In this document: in pieces, positions 11,451 through 23,390 of the stretch | Position numbering within the stretch: the first letter of the stretch is position 1 | How the letters are laid out: each line of letters begins with the position of its first letter | Source of the DNA: Doryteuthis pealeii | Taxonomy: Eukaryota > Mollusca > Cephalopoda > Myopsida > Loliginidae | DNA: 64,000 nt | NCBI GenBank assembly: GCA_023376005.1 | Contig: CM042151.1 | Coordinates: 82,057,550 to 82,121,549 of the forward strand | Direction of reading: 5' to 3' | The notes under the pieces: generated by a model | Seen by the model: only the letters and a program-made list of their open reading frames with translations | Databases searched by the model: none | Told to the model about the DNA's origin: nothing | Position numbers and translations under genes: made by a program

Positions 11451-12161
11451 AATAGATATTCAAAAATAGGATGTTGTTCTTGAAAAGCAGATCCCTAATA
11501 AAGAGATATAAAATCTAAATAGAAATATGAACGTCCATTTTTCATAAATTCCAAGGCAGTAATTTATACATGAAAAGATTATATGTACGGATTTACTTTA
11601 ACAAAATAGTAATAATTACACAAACGATTTTTTAATGAATTACCTTATACTAGATGCGTCCAAAATTGTTTTAGTTATCTTTTAAGATCGTCATCAAACA
11701 CAAACGCAAAACGCACAAATAGCACTAAATGCGTCCAACATGGGAATCTAAATCTTGATAATATGACATGGTTTTGGTAATATCAGTAAATACCCAACCA
11801 GAAGATGTGTATACGCGATTAATTAGAAATTTAAAAATATTTTCTTTGAGAAATCAAAAATTGTTATATTTCTGTATCGCTTTTTCCTTTTTAATTCTTC
11901 ACTTTGCTAGTTGCTTTAAAAAGTATTTAGAGAAGTAAGAAAAATGAAATAAAGAAAAAGAAAAAATTTGAAGGTGAATTTTAAGGTATATGTATTTTGA
12001 AGTGTATTTTATTAAAAGAAAAGAAAATTAAAATCATATGAATAATAGTAAAAAGTCTAAATACAGAGGATACATTTGTGATATATTTATGATACATTTG
12101 TAAAATCAAAATTATGTACAATAGATATTGCTATAAAAAATATAAATGCGACGAAATGGTG

Positions 12162-12163
<2 letters not shown>

Positions 12164-12224
<61 letters not shown>
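12164..12224. repeat. (AT)n microsatellite
   Basis: Thirty AT units without interruption, immediately left of the 165-bp dispersed repeat. Confidence 0.97.
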
Positions 12225-12226
<2 letters not shown>

Positions 12227-12234
12227 GGCCTGTG

Positions 12235-12395
12235 GTTAGTCTATTAGAAAGTATCAGATTCTCAATTTATTCCTAAAGTAATGATTTCCAATGGAGTTAA
12301 TTTATTTATTGTTACTAATATACTACTCTAAAGAATTGATGCACCACAGTTAAAATAGGAAAAATAATAAAAATAAAAATAATGATTTAATGATT
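12235..12395. repeat. 165-bp dispersed repeat, copy 2
   Basis: Nearly identical to 9461-9626. It lies at the junction between the two halves of the duplicated 3' flank of Z2. Confidence 0.6.
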
Positions 12396-13381
12396 GGTAA
12401 TATCAGTAAAAACAAAAATTGTTATATTTCTGTATTGCTTTTTCCTTTTTAATTCTTTACTTTGCTAGTTGCTTTAAAAGAATTCAGGGAAGCATGAAAA
12501 ATGAAAAGAAGAAAAAGAAAGAAATTTAAAGTGCATTTTAAGGTAGATGTCTTTTGAAGTGTATTTTATTAAAAGAAAAGAAAATTAAAATCATATGAAT
12601 AATAGTAAAAGTACTAAATACAGAGGATACATTTGTGATACATTTTGTAAAATCAAAATCATGTGCAATAGAAATTGCTATAAAAAAATATAAATGCGAC
12701 GAAAATAATCAAAAACGGGAATTCTTAAACGGGTGACGCCAATTAAATTACACATGAGATATTCTCTTTGAATTAAAAAGAAAAAAATTCAATCGTAATC
12801 TTAAAAGGTTTTTCAAACAGATTTAATTCTTTTCAATAAAAATTAAAATCCGATGATTTTTATTTCTACGAAACTGAAGGTAATAGCGTGACTTGAGTTA
12901 GACTTTGACAACGCTGTGAGTTCAATCATGTTAGCCACTACACTACGGTGAATATCTCTAAAATTACATGAATTATACTGAATAGATAAAATACAAATCT
13001 TAAATTGTGAAAGATAAAAATGAAAACCGATTGTTGGTAAAAAGAAAAACGAGTAAATATTTACAAAAATCGAAATGTGAAAAAATATTTGAAAGGCACC
13101 GAACGATGATACAAAAAATATATTCTCTTTAGATTTTATTCTTAGCAAATAGGAATATGTATATTTCCCATTGTTCGTATAATTTTTATTTAAATATCAT
13201 CACTGGCCTCATGGGATATATATTTTCATCATTTAGATTTGTATTCATCAAATAGTTTTGGTCGTTTGTTCTATATTGAAGTGATATTTCTATATTTGTT
13301 TATCATTTGGATTATTCGATTTGTTCCGATGGAAATACTTCCACAATTTAATATAAACATTTCTTTATATTGCCAAAAACA

Positions 13382-16179
13382 CTATAATGGTTCAATCCAT
13401 GGAATTGTCTCCAATACATTATCTTCAATTGGAATGTTTGTTTCTAATCCGCTAATATCAGTGTAAAAACTTTCATGATTCTGTATCGAAGAATTTGGAC
13501 AGTCTTCATAGACGCTTTGTATTTGTGATTTTGCGTCTTTGTTATCATCTATTGATGTAGCGTTTGTTTCTGGTAAAGGTTCGTCTCTTTGATTTGATTG
13601 TTGATATTCATGTAAATAATGATGAGTATTAAGATGGGATATTCCACTGGACATCTCAAATTCTGAGGAAACCCATGAGAAATTATCCAAGTTAATTTGC
13701 ATCTGTCCTATATCATTTGATATTAAAGGAAAAGACTTTTCGGTGTTTTCCGGTGGAAAACTTACACTTTGGTGTCGATGTTCTATTGATCTGTTCAGAA
13801 TTGAGATTCCTGTGTTAGGCATTGACATGTGCGAATTTTGTCCATTTTCTACATTAAAGCTAAAAGAGTTTGTGTTTTGCCTTTCATTCAACGTTGGAAT
13901 ATTTTTGTCGCCTTGTGTTTGTATATTTATGTCAAGAGGTGAAATAGTTGACTGAATATTCTGTGAAATAAACCGGTGTGGAAATGTAGCCTGGTCAATT
14001 GCATTAAATCGTGTCGATAAGTTTGGATAATTAGAAACATTTTGATTGGTTATTCCATCTTGGAAAGGATGTATCGATGTAGATGATTGAATATTGGCAG
14101 ATGTCTGCATTAAATGATTACCCCCATCTTCCGAATAAATTTCCCGATGGTATGACATCTGATTATTCATCGGACAGTTGTTATGGTATACTCGGTGTGG
14201 ATATCGATTCGTACCTTCAAATGGGCTCAGATTCCTGGCAGGGATATTTGACAGAGGAAATTCTGTACAAGAATGATATTTTAACAGGTGAGCGAGAGTA
14301 AAGATTTTGTTGCATTTATCACATTTGAAGGATCTCTCTCCTGTGTGTGTGTGTTGATGTCTTGTCAAAGAGCCTTGTTGAGCAAAATTTGCGTCACATA
14401 TGTTACATGTAAATGGTCTCTCTCCTGTATGTATTCGTTGATGAATTGTCAAATTGCTTTTCTGAGAAAAACTCGTGTTACATGTAAATGGTCTCTCTCC
14501 TGTATGTGTGCGTTGATGAATTGTCAAACTACCTTTCTGAGAAAAACTAGAGTCACATATGTTACATGTAAATGGTCTCTCTCCAGTATGTGTGCGTTGA
14601 TGATTTGTCAAAGTTTCTTTCCGATAAAAACTTTCGTCACATATGTTACATATAAATCGTCTTTCTCACTTTTTTTGTTTCATTTTCTTAGTTTTTTTAG
14701 AAGTCAAGGGGCCCCTGTCCTGGGGCTAACACTTGATTCCTTTACAAATAGTACTTGTATCCTAATGATCTTTTTAGGATGGAGCATGTTCCTTTGATGG
14801 CTGCTATTTGCACTTCACAGCAGCTTGGCTTCCCTGGTATTGATTCTAGGTATTTTTTAGGTTTTGTTTCACCAGTCCAGTTGCCCCAACCACAACGGGT
14901 ATGATGTCAATTTCTTTCAATGACCAAGTTGTTTTTAGGTCATTCTTGAGGTCCTGGTATTTTGTTATCTTTTCTCGTTCCGCTCTATTTAGGCCATAGT
15001 CATTTGGGACAGCTACATCAATAATAAGAGCAGTTTTCTTTCGTTTATCCCAGATGACAATGTCTGGTTTAATGGCTTTGTCTTTTATATATCTGCCTGT
15101 CTGGATTATTTTGTCATAGAACACAGTCACCTTTCCATTTGATGTTATTGGTGGAGGCTCATGTTCCCAGATGTACTGTGTTCTCTCAAGCTGCATTTCT
15201 CCACAGATTTTCCAGTGGAGGTATTTGCATACTTTGTTATGGCGGGCAGTGTAGTGGCCATCTGCCAAAAGGATCTGGCAACCAGACATTAGATGACTTG
15301 GACTTTCAATGGCTGAGTGGCAGAATCTGCATTGGTCATTTTGTTGTATTCCAATCATTTTCTTGAATCCATTTGTGAGTAGGCCCTGGTCTTGTCCAGC
15401 TGTGATGATTCGTTCCTCATCAAATGGTAGCTTGCCATGTTTGAGCCATTGCAGTGAAGCTTCCTTGTCTATGTATTTCTGGTTTAATTCTTTCATAAAT
15501 GTTCCTGCTCTCTTATTTTGTTGCCATCCTTCTTTCCTGGTCTCCATTTCCCGCTTTGAATATTCCTCCCTCATCTTTCTTGCAATTAGGGTTGCCGGGT
15601 AGTCATTATTCTCTGTAATGTTCTTTAATTGGCCCCCATTGAAGTTTTCTGCGAGTTTAGTATTTGATGTCTGTTGTGATAGACATTCGTTTTGGTGGTC
15701 CTTTACTAATGAGATTGTTTTGTCCCTTGAGCTTTTGATATACTGTCCCATGCTTAATATTGTGGCTCGGTATGCATGGTTGATTTCTATGAGACCTAAA
15801 CCGCCCTCTCTTCTTGGTAGGTATATCCTGTCCATGCACTGATGTCGGTAGGTAACCTTATATAGGGTTAGCATTTTCCTAGTTTTGGTATCAAGCCTAT
15901 TGATATTGTATGTGTGCGTTGATGTCTTTTCAAATTGCTTTGCTGAGAAAAACTTGCGTCACATATGTTACATGTAAATGATCCTGTATGTGTGCGTTGA
16001 TGATTTTTCAAATGGTGAGCATGTTTAAAATCCTTGTCGCATTTATCACATTTGAAGAGCATCTCTTCTGTATGTGTGCGCATTTGAACTCTTAAATCAT
16101 ATTTGGATCCTAGAACCTGTTTACATATACTGCATAGAAATGCCTTCTTTCCAATAAGATCTCGTATATGAATGTTTAT
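13382..16179 (-). pseudogene. Z2: C2H2 zinc-finger gene split by a LINE insertion
   Basis: The upstream part (about 15910-16179) encodes fingers 1-3 and the downstream part (13382-14670) fingers 4-8 plus a full tail ending IPWIEPL. The two parts are separated by a 5'-truncated LINE lying within a TGE-type linker. Reading from finger 3 runs into LINE sequence and stops after 12 codons. Further damage is visible: the paralogous start ATG is ATA at 16177-16179 with an upstream in-frame TAA, finger 1 has Gln for its first zinc-binding His, finger 6 has lost its second Cys through a small deletion, and the Gly codon right after the insert is TGA. The tail is of the Z1/Z6/Z7 kind, while the fingers are of the CNICD/CEICD type. 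An open frame of 409 residues remains from an internal Met (14611) and could in principle be expressed from another start. Confidence 0.85.
14671..15909 (-). mobile_element. 5'-truncated LINE with restriction-like endonuclease domain (R2/NeSL-like)
   Basis: A 342-residue open frame (14846-15874) is the C-terminal part of a non-LTR retrotransposon ORF. Residues 16-30 (RIYLPRREGGLGLIE) are the region behind the reverse transcriptase. Residues 182-199 are a C-x2-C-x8-H-x4-C knuckle. P270-D271 followed by 14 residues and D286 match the PD-x(12-14)-D core of the restriction-like endonuclease of R2-clade elements. The reverse transcriptase itself is missing, as expected for 5' truncation. About 175 bases of 3' UTR end in an A-rich tail (atgaaacaaaaaaa) at the Z2 junction. 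It has the same orientation as Z2. I found no clear target-site duplication. The long intact frame suggests a fairly recent insertion. Confidence 0.82.
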
Positions 16180-16460
16180 ACTTTATTCAAATATAAAACT
16201 CATAAACATTAATCGCATTTGAACACATGTCCCTTGTGTATATTCAATTTTTTAACAGTAACTTTTCAGAATTGTGAATGTGTCCAAAAACATTTTTATC
16301 TCGATTCGCTTAGATAATAAATCCGTTTTTACCACCCAACAAAATGTTATTGATGCCAAATCCAATGACATTAGAAATCGGTAATTGTTTTCCAAGACGT
16401 AATATCCAAGATCATCTACAGTGAAACGACATTTGAGATATTTCCTCGGTGATGAATCTG
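16180..16460 (-). other. Z2 5' untranslated exon part and splice acceptor
   Basis: The minus strand reads tgtttgattacag then attcatcaccgagg; exon start inferred at 16457. Same layout as Z1, Z3, Z6 and Z7. Confidence 0.6.
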
Positions 16461-17039
16461 TAATCAAACAAACAAGAACATTAAAAATTAAATAAATTCA
16501 TTATTTTAAATTATTCAGAAAAACAATAAAGATTAGTGTTACAAAGATAAATTTTCTTTCTTTCCAAATTAAAACACCATAAGAATTAATGGGTATTAGA
16601 TCAAAATCAATACCCATTAACCTAAACGTTGGAATGAAAACGTTTTAAATATATATACAAAATAATCAAAGACGCACACTTGAACATAGAATGGAAACCG
16701 TATTTACAGACGCATCATCTAAATTATAAAATAATAACTTGAAACTTAATCCCCCATCCCCCCCAAAAAATGTGTCAATCATTAGGATTATTATTATTAT
16801 TATTATATATATTAGAATTATATATTAGAATATATTTTTATGTTAAAAAACCTGCGTGAAAATCGATAGCCATACAGATTCAAGTATTTTAGATCTTAAA
16901 AGAAATTAAGAATTAGTTATTCCTTTTCGGTCTTAAAATTTTGAAAATCTTGAAATGAGAGGAGACGCTAGTGTTAAATAATGTTTAATAAATAAAACAA
17001 ATATCTTTTTTCCAACAAAAATCTCTCAAACATTATGTG

Positions 17040-17440
17040 CTCCAAACTATTGCCAGTGTCTCTTTCTCAATATTTGAGTAGTTATCTTCGGTTGATGTTA
17101 GTTTTATCGATAGGTACATAATTGGATGACCTTCTTAAGATAGAATCGCAGCAATTGAATGCTCACTTGCGTCTGTGGTCAAAGTAACTTCTTTTCTGGG
17201 ATCAAGTATTTTTGTTATCGGTTTTCTTATTTGAGCCTTTTTTAACTTTTAAAAGCTATATTTTGCCTTTGAGTCCATTTAAATTCGGCATTCTTTTCTT
17301 AATTCTGCAAATGGGTTCTACTATGCCACTGTATCTGGGTAAAACTTTGCTATAAAAATTAGTCAAACCCAAAAAGGATTCTAATTCCTTTTTATTTTTT
17401 TGATTGAGATATTTTCAATTTTTTATTCATCAACTTGTTT
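17040..17440 (-). mobile_element. Ty3/gypsy-type pol relic (reverse transcriptase end to RNase H)
   Basis: The minus strand reads ELESFLGLTNFYSKVLPRYS, the connection after the reverse-transcriptase palm, then after frame changes KEVTLTTDASEHSIAAILS, the start of RNase H with its catalytic Asp, then a stop, then [20 protein letters not shown]. This order and spacing are diagnostic for Ty3/gypsy-like LTR retrotransposons. Frameshifts and stops make it a fossil; no LTRs were found beside it. Confidence 0.8.
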
Positions 17441-17464
17441 TGTAAAATTCCATCTTTAATTAAT

Positions 17465-17496
<32 letters not shown>
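17465..17496. repeat. (CT)n tract, followed by pyrimidine-rich DNA
   Basis: About 16 CT units, then a pyrimidine-rich stretch to about 17635. Confidence 0.95.
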
Positions 17497-17498
<2 letters not shown>

Positions 17499-18777
17499 TC
17501 TTCTTCTCGATCCTTAGTATTTGCCTCTTTTAATTTCTTCCTTTAACTCTCTCCTTTATTCCTTATTTGTGCTTCTCGTTCCTTAACCCCCTCTTTCATT
17601 CATCTCTCGTTCCTCCCTCTCCCCCCAACGCCCACGCTTTACTCCTTATACGGAACAGTAAACATTTCAACCAACTGTAACGACATTGGACACACTTTTT
17701 ACATCCGCCGTGTTTTATCCTAAAAGCCCGCGAAATCATCACCAAATAATTTTCTGCTTTTCAGACACGTAAAGAGAATAAAAAGGAAAGATTTTTCTTC
17801 CCAGTTCAAATCAATAATTTCCCATGCCACGTAAATGCCTTGTACGTGTCGTGGGGAATTTAAGACTCTGCATTTATTTAGATTATGTCTGACACGTAAG
17901 AAGCCAAATTTTTTTTTTTAATATATAATTAATAAAAAGATAATATTTCGCTACACTAAACGCAACAAAATATTTTGGATAAAACAACTAATCGTTCTTA
18001 ATGGTATCCTAAATACAATATTTTGTCGCTATTCAATTCACATTTATCGCTATCTATCGTCATACCCGCATTTTTTAATTTGTTTAAAAATTGTTCAGTT
18101 TTTTTTGTTTTCATTTCTCTTTACTGTAAGTACATATGCATATATCATCTTGGTATATAATTATATTTTTTAATCCCTCCGAGAGAATTTTTCAATTCCT
18201 TTTTATTAAAAATAAAACTAATCGAAATTTTTAAAAAGGTTTGTGAGGAGACGCCAGTTTTTACGTATATACGCTAATTCTAAATCCATAATTATATCCA
18301 TTTTGAGACCCGGCTTTAAGGATAGACGTTATCTTCCCGCCTAATTAAAATTTTAAAATCTCACTCCAAATGTGAAGGAGTTATTACGTATATAAGCTAA
18401 CCCTGAATCCATACGTATATCCCATAGTAATATATATCGCATAGTAAAGAATGCTAACACCAAATAATATATCAAATGATATCGTGACCTTCAACCCCGA
18501 ATCCATGCTTCCCCCCTTTATACATATGATATCATCAAATGTAATCGGTTTTAATAATTGACCTTATCTCCCCCCCCCTAAAAGAATATTACTCCAAATG
18601 AAGAAGATATTATTTTTATATGGTAAATGGCATGTTTTTTTTTAAATTGCTAAAATATACTCAAATTGTAATAATAAAAAAAACAATCCGACCCAAAATG
18701 TTAAAAAGGTTTGAGAGGATACGCTAGTTTTTACGTATATAAGCTAACTCTGAATCCATACTTATATTTCTTTTGTG

Positions 18778-18992
18778 TAGTATCTGTTCCAGATTCTATG
18801 CTTTGACACTTACCTTCTATACCCGGCTTCGGCTGGGGGTCCAGTGAGCTTCGGCCTCTGGACCGGTAAAGTACAATTAATAGCGTCGATCCAGGGGGGA
18901 CCATCCTCCTGGATCGACGCAATTTTTATGCACCCACGTAAAAACGAGACCTTGTGTCCAGCCCTCATAAGTGGGATGAGCAGGCAAATACC
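18778..18992. mobile_element. 215-bp structured insertion with 17-bp target-site duplication
   Basis: The insert is bounded by perfect copies of cttatatttcttttgtg at 18761-18777 and 18993-19009. Paralogous spacer at about 28380-28410, 41800, 58190 and 61435 reads straight through an uninterrupted cttatatcccttttgtg, so these are empty sites. The insert is GC-rich and folds: cccggc-ttcg-gctggg (18822-18837, a UUCG-type tetraloop), ggtccag/ctggacc (18838-18864) and gcgtcgatccagg/cctggatcgacgc (18883-18920). A 17-bp duplication fits LINE-driven retrotransposition of a small structured RNA. No poly(A) and no clear A or B box was found, so its origin and strand are open. Confidence 0.8.
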
Positions 18993-20939
18993 CTTATATT
19001 TCTTTTGTGACCCACTAAAATTTAAAATTACTGCTCTGTAATTAAAAAATAACATTATTGCTCTGTAACGTATATGATAATTTAGCACACTAAAGAAAGT
19101 GAGACCCAAAGAATATATCAAATGATATAGAGACCTCCAAGTGAATACGTTTTCCTAAAAGTGCTAAGATATACAACCGACTGTTAAATATTTAAAATGA
19201 CATTTTCTATAATTAACATTTTAGTAGCTTTTGGTATTTTAATTAAAAATAATCGTTTGTTTTTTTATTAGAGGGACGGACTGACGATGATCCAAATTCA
19301 ATAGCCACTAATTTATTTTAAAATGTTACGACACAAGAAAAAAGGTAATTAATTCTTTTTATTAAAATATTTCCAGGTATTTTACTTCATGAAAACGGTC
19401 ATTTTCGAATTTAAGAAATAAATGAGTTTAAATTTTAAAAGACCAAAACTTGATTTACAGTGTAATTAAATTGATATTTTAAGCTTAGAAATAATTTCTA
19501 GAAATTCTGTCAAATAGAAATCTGAACACATTTATTTAACTCAGAAAGGATATTAAATTTAAGAATTAAAAATATCCATTAACTGATTCTATTAACTGAT
19601 ATCATAGGGATGAAGTAGCTAAAATAAATAGAAATTCTCTTCTATGGATGTCAGAATAGGAACAATGTACCTACACGGTTTCGATAAAAAGGTTTGTTCG
19701 GCATTTTCAGGAAGTGATTTACTACGAGAGACACCTGTAAAAGTAAGGAAGTTAAGAAGGAAATGGACACGAGTCAGAATAAATCAATGAACGAATTGAA
19801 GCAGATATCCTACCTTATTGAATACATGTCAAAAACTTGTCAGTAGGTAAAAAATATCTTATAAATATATTTTCCTTACTAAACAAATTATAACGCAAAA
19901 AAATTATTGATATACAAAAGATTTTATGAACGTTAATTTCAACATCCATTTAGAAAGAGAAATCCCCCTCCTCAAAAATATTACGTAGATTTTTAAAAAC
20001 TTACTAGAAAAAGCTTTTGAAAACTAATTATGATACATTCGACGTTTTCTATTAACAACTTTACAAAAACATTAATAAATGAAGAGTTTCATTGTTAGTT
20101 GCGACATAGTAAAAAATGTAAACAATTCATTATAATATTATTTAAATTTTCGATGTATTATATTGGGAAAAATTGTTTCATTTATTATCGACAACATTTA
20201 CAACGTAAATATCTTTTTATTTTATTGATTGATAGTCACTGCGCATGTGTTACTTATATTAATAATATTCTATTGTTTTGTTAAATTAACTCACTCATGT
20301 TTAAACTATGGTCGAACTATTATAACTCAATCTCGATTCTACTAACAATTTTATTAAATGTTATAGATTTCTCAATGGTTGAATCTAAGAAAATTATTCA
20401 GTTCGGTTAATATTTCAAGAAATTTAACTCGTCTATTTAAAATCGGAAGTTTTCATTAAAGTTTCTCTTAAAAATAGAAATAGAACTTTCAAGATATACA
20501 GTTATTCATTCCAAAGAAACAGACGGTTGAATAAAAACAACTTTACTCAATGATTATATAGTATCAAGTTGAAATAAAAAGGAATTATAAACATGATATT
20601 TAAAACGTCAAACACCGAAAGAACTACAATACAGAATTTCATTCCGAAAAAAAAAAAGAACTTTCAAGATATCAAGTCACCCCCCCCACACACACACACT
20701 GCAAATGAACAGACGGTAGAACAAATTCTTTATAAAATTTATAAACCTATGATTATGACATTGGATATTTAAACCGTCAATCGCATAACCAACTGTAATA
20801 TAAAATATATTGTAAACCTGGAAATTAGAATTAAACTGTGTGTTACTTAATTAGTATTTGTACATTCTCAGTATAATAAAATATAAAAAGAAAAATACAA
20901 CATTAAATATATATGAATGGAAAGTTACATAGAACTCAC

Positions 20940-21030
20940 CCTTTTCCGTGCACTCAGATAATGATTAAATTCAGTGAATGGATACATTTGAAATAATTCT
21001 GAAATCTTAGTTAAATGAAATAGAGAATAT
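20940..21030 (-). other. Inferred non-coding exon 1 of Z2
   Basis: The minus strand ends gtgcacggaaaagg followed by gtgagt at 20934-20939, a near-consensus donor. The block is conserved with 30939 onward, 60614 onward and 63884 onward. It contains an ATG (atgtatccattcactgaa) that opens a short upstream frame running through the donor and stopping soon after the acceptor. That frame is not conserved in the Z3 unit, so it is not claimed as a gene. The 5' limit is unknown. Confidence 0.5.
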
Positions 21031-21459
21031 TACATTAGCTAAATATTAGGGGGAATAAAATATGTTCCCAGATATTATTCGAGTCCGACGTTTATTATTT
21101 TTAATAAATCTTACTCCAAAAAAGAATTCTCTGCAACGGAAGAAGTGCAAATATCTGGTAAACTAGGGTATGTGAGTTCGTTCCTTGCTTTTAATTTTTG
21201 CAGCGTCCAAATCTACAAAATATTCAACAGTTTTATGAATACGGATGGACACGGAGTGTAAAATAGTTTATGAGATTAAAAAGAATGTTGAGATGTTTTA
21301 CAAGAGAAATATTCGGACTTTTTTATTATAAAAATTTCGAATTAATATATGGTTGAATTAGTATTAATGCAGTAAAAGTTTCATTTATTCAATTATTCTT
21401 GTGTGATTTACAAACAGATATTTCTCCCGGGAAATGTGAGAAAGATAAAAAGCACAAAA

Positions 21460-21462
<3 letters not shown>

Positions 21463-21520
<58 letters not shown>
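21463..21520. repeat. (AT)n(GT)n microsatellite
   Basis: Twenty-two AT units then seven GT units; the counterpart tracts are at 7927 and 61131. Confidence 0.97.
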
Positions 21521-21885
21521 CATTGGCATTTGACATAGCACTAAAATACTTGGGAAGGGAACGAATCCAACTAGTCTCCCTCGGGCTATGTATAAATAGT
21601 AGGGCAGACAAGACACTTGATCTTGGAAGAGCAACTAGAGCCAGTAGAGAAAACTGAAGTCTAACCCATTAAATTACACTTATAATTTGACTGTGTGTCA
21701 CATCATGTAGAGGGTTAAATAAATATATACAAAGACACGAGATTAAAGGTTCGCTCAACCAATACCGACTCTAATTTCTTGTTAATTCCCATTGCAGTCT
21801 TGCAATGAATTACATTAGCATGATTTATATTTATAATATGAATAGATAACGTACAACAAACATTGTTAGATCTAAAATATCACTG

Positions 21886-22215
21886 AAAAGGCAAGAAGTA
21901 CACAATAACCGACACAAACCGTTATGGATGCAGACTACGCAGATGATATAGCGCTTCTCTAAGTACATTTACCCAATACTGGAGCAGACAAGAAGAGGTA
22001 TTGGCATCTACCTGAACTCAGATAAAACAAAGTTCATGTTTTAAACAAGATGGAGCAATTTCCTCATTTAATGGCAAGCATCTTAAATTTGTAGTTCTAT
22101 GTTAGTATACCGAGGTAGTAATATCTCATCTACAGAAAGCGATGTCAATCTACGTATAGCAACGGCATTAACTGGTATTAATAATTAATTGATCATATAG
22201 AAATATTAACTAAAC
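21886..22215 (+). mobile_element. Decayed LINE reverse-transcriptase fragment (YADD), second copy
   Basis: Contains gactacgcagatgatatagc (DYADDIA) at about 21934 and later blocks matching 8281-8600. It occupies the equivalent position in the second unit, so it is the duplicated sister of the 8281 fragment. It has more indels and no open frame. Confidence 0.65.
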
Positions 22216-22239
22216 AAAAGCAGATTTCCACGACTCTTG

Positions 22240-22540
22240 CTTACCACCTGTCTCTATCGGCTATCACTCATTGAAGGTCCTTAGCATAGCATCCAGTAGC
22301 CACCCAGAGCGGATCAATGCCTATTTTTTCTGGCCAACTCATACTGTTGGTCATGTGCATGGATCTCTATGAATCTTCCTTGCATCTCATCCCTATCAGC
22401 TATCACCCTTGAAAGGTCTTCTGCATAGCATCTAGAATCCACCAAGAGCTGGACAACCCATATTACTCTGTCCATGTGTTTGTGCCCACAAGAGAGCATC
22501 ACTTATGAGTTCATTCTTGCTTCCACAGCTGTAACATTAA
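22240..22540 (-). repeat. Higher-GC repeat fragment, unidentified
   Basis: A 62-codon open frame (22314-22502, minus) encodes a charged peptide (DLSRVIADRDEMQGRFIEIH). Parts of the DNA are internally repeated: ctatcggctatcac at about 22254 and ctatcagctatcac at about 22395, roughly 140 bp apart. This looks like two tandem units of a transposable-element piece. I do not recognise the family. Confidence 0.4.
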
Positions 22541-23099
22541 TGGTTAAACACCAGAATTATTTTTTGCACGAACCTAACTCATGAAACTTTGACTGTTTTG
22601 TTTAATTTTTGAGAAGAACTGTTTATCAATTAATTTCATAGGGATTCTTTGTGATTGTAATATTTCAAATTCATGAGCCATCAATCTCTTATTTCTTACA
22701 CGTCGAAACATTTAAAAATATTTACGTCAAATTGTTATTTAAATTATAGAGAGACTCGCTTTAAAATATGAGATTAGAATTATGTCATTATAATCTGATC
22801 GACATATAAATATCTTATACTGAAAATTAAAGGAGAAAATATTCCACCACAGAACAGAAATCATTTAGTCAACTTTCTAGAGATCTTATCTTAATATATT
22901 TTGATTACTTTTTAATTGCATTTACAGATAAAATTCTAAGTTGTTTAATACCAATTACATTAGTATTTTTTCATTTACACCAAAATCCAATAAGTTTTTT
23001 TTGTGATAGTAACACACACACACACATACATGTGTGTGTGTGTCATTCACAGACACCTTGTTTCAATATATCACGTCTCTTCAGTGTGGATATACTTAG

Positions 23100-23185
23100 A
23101 AAGCTACATCCGGCGGGTTCGAATCCCGACTGAATTTTTTCTGTCAGGCTTCTTAACCATTGGGCCATCAGCCACCTGTAAGCAA
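23100..23185 (-). mobile_element. tRNA-derived SINE head with A and B boxes
   Basis: On the minus strand an A box (tggcccaatgg, 23158-23168) is followed by a B box (gggattcgaaccc, 23115-23127), at the spacing of an internal Pol III promoter. The acceptor arms do not pair, so it is a SINE and not a tRNA gene. Absent from the other units, so younger than the duplications. Confidence 0.65.
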
Positions 23186-23390
23186 GAGATATACTTTGTC
23201 TGATCAATACATACATAATAAAAAACGTTACAGCGGCTAGAGAGTTCCCATCAGGTTTATAGGAGTTCCCGTGGGGAAGAACTGCCAAATGCGATGACCA
23301 ACGAGAGAGAGAGAGAGAGAGACTAATCCGTCACTACGACCTAAGGATGATAGTAAATATTCTTTTATTTAGGATATGTCTAGTGCGTTT

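Larger units (their letters stand above)
11451..13381 (-). other. 3' flank of Z2, with an internal tandem duplication
   Basis: Homologous to 1-1556 of the first unit. A block at about 11860-12160 is directly repeated at about 12415-12710 (both begin near ttgttatatttctgtat and end near tataaatgcgacgaaa). Between the copies lie the (AT)n tract and the second 165-bp dispersed repeat. A SINE-like remnant is at about 12870-12960. No gene is supported. Confidence 0.6.
16461..20939 (-). other. Inferred intron 1 of Z2, repeat-rich
   Basis: About 4.5 kb. It carries a Ty3/gypsy relic, a CT tract, the structured insertion at 18778-18992 and unit spacer blocks (18240-19200) that match 28070-28800. An 11-bp-arm hairpin (taatgggtatt ... 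aatacccatta) lies at about 16588-16619. A single copy of the element that became a minisatellite in other units is at about 16825. No coding gene seen. Confidence 0.55.
21031..23390. other. Intergenic region with LINE, SINE and simple-repeat remnants
   Basis: Spacer homologous to 7451-8860 at its left, then LINE fragments and a SINE listed separately. The remainder (22540-23000) is AT-rich with nothing I can identify. A (GA)n tract lies at about 23303-23322. Confidence 0.5.

Noticed and set aside
14288..14797. 169-residue plus-strand open frame
   Set aside because: It is the complement of the Z2 fingers; the regular Cys/Met/Phe pattern mirrors the antisense of TGERPF linkers.
15139..15842. 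Several plus-strand frames of 74-97 residues
   Set aside because: Shadows of the LINE frame on the other strand.
21389..21657. Frames through the AT/GT tract on both strands
   Set aside because: Ile/Tyr repeats encoded by a microsatellite.
23100..23185. Functional tRNA gene
   Set aside because: A and B boxes are good, but the acceptor arms do not pair and the anticodon stem is poor; a SINE head fits better.
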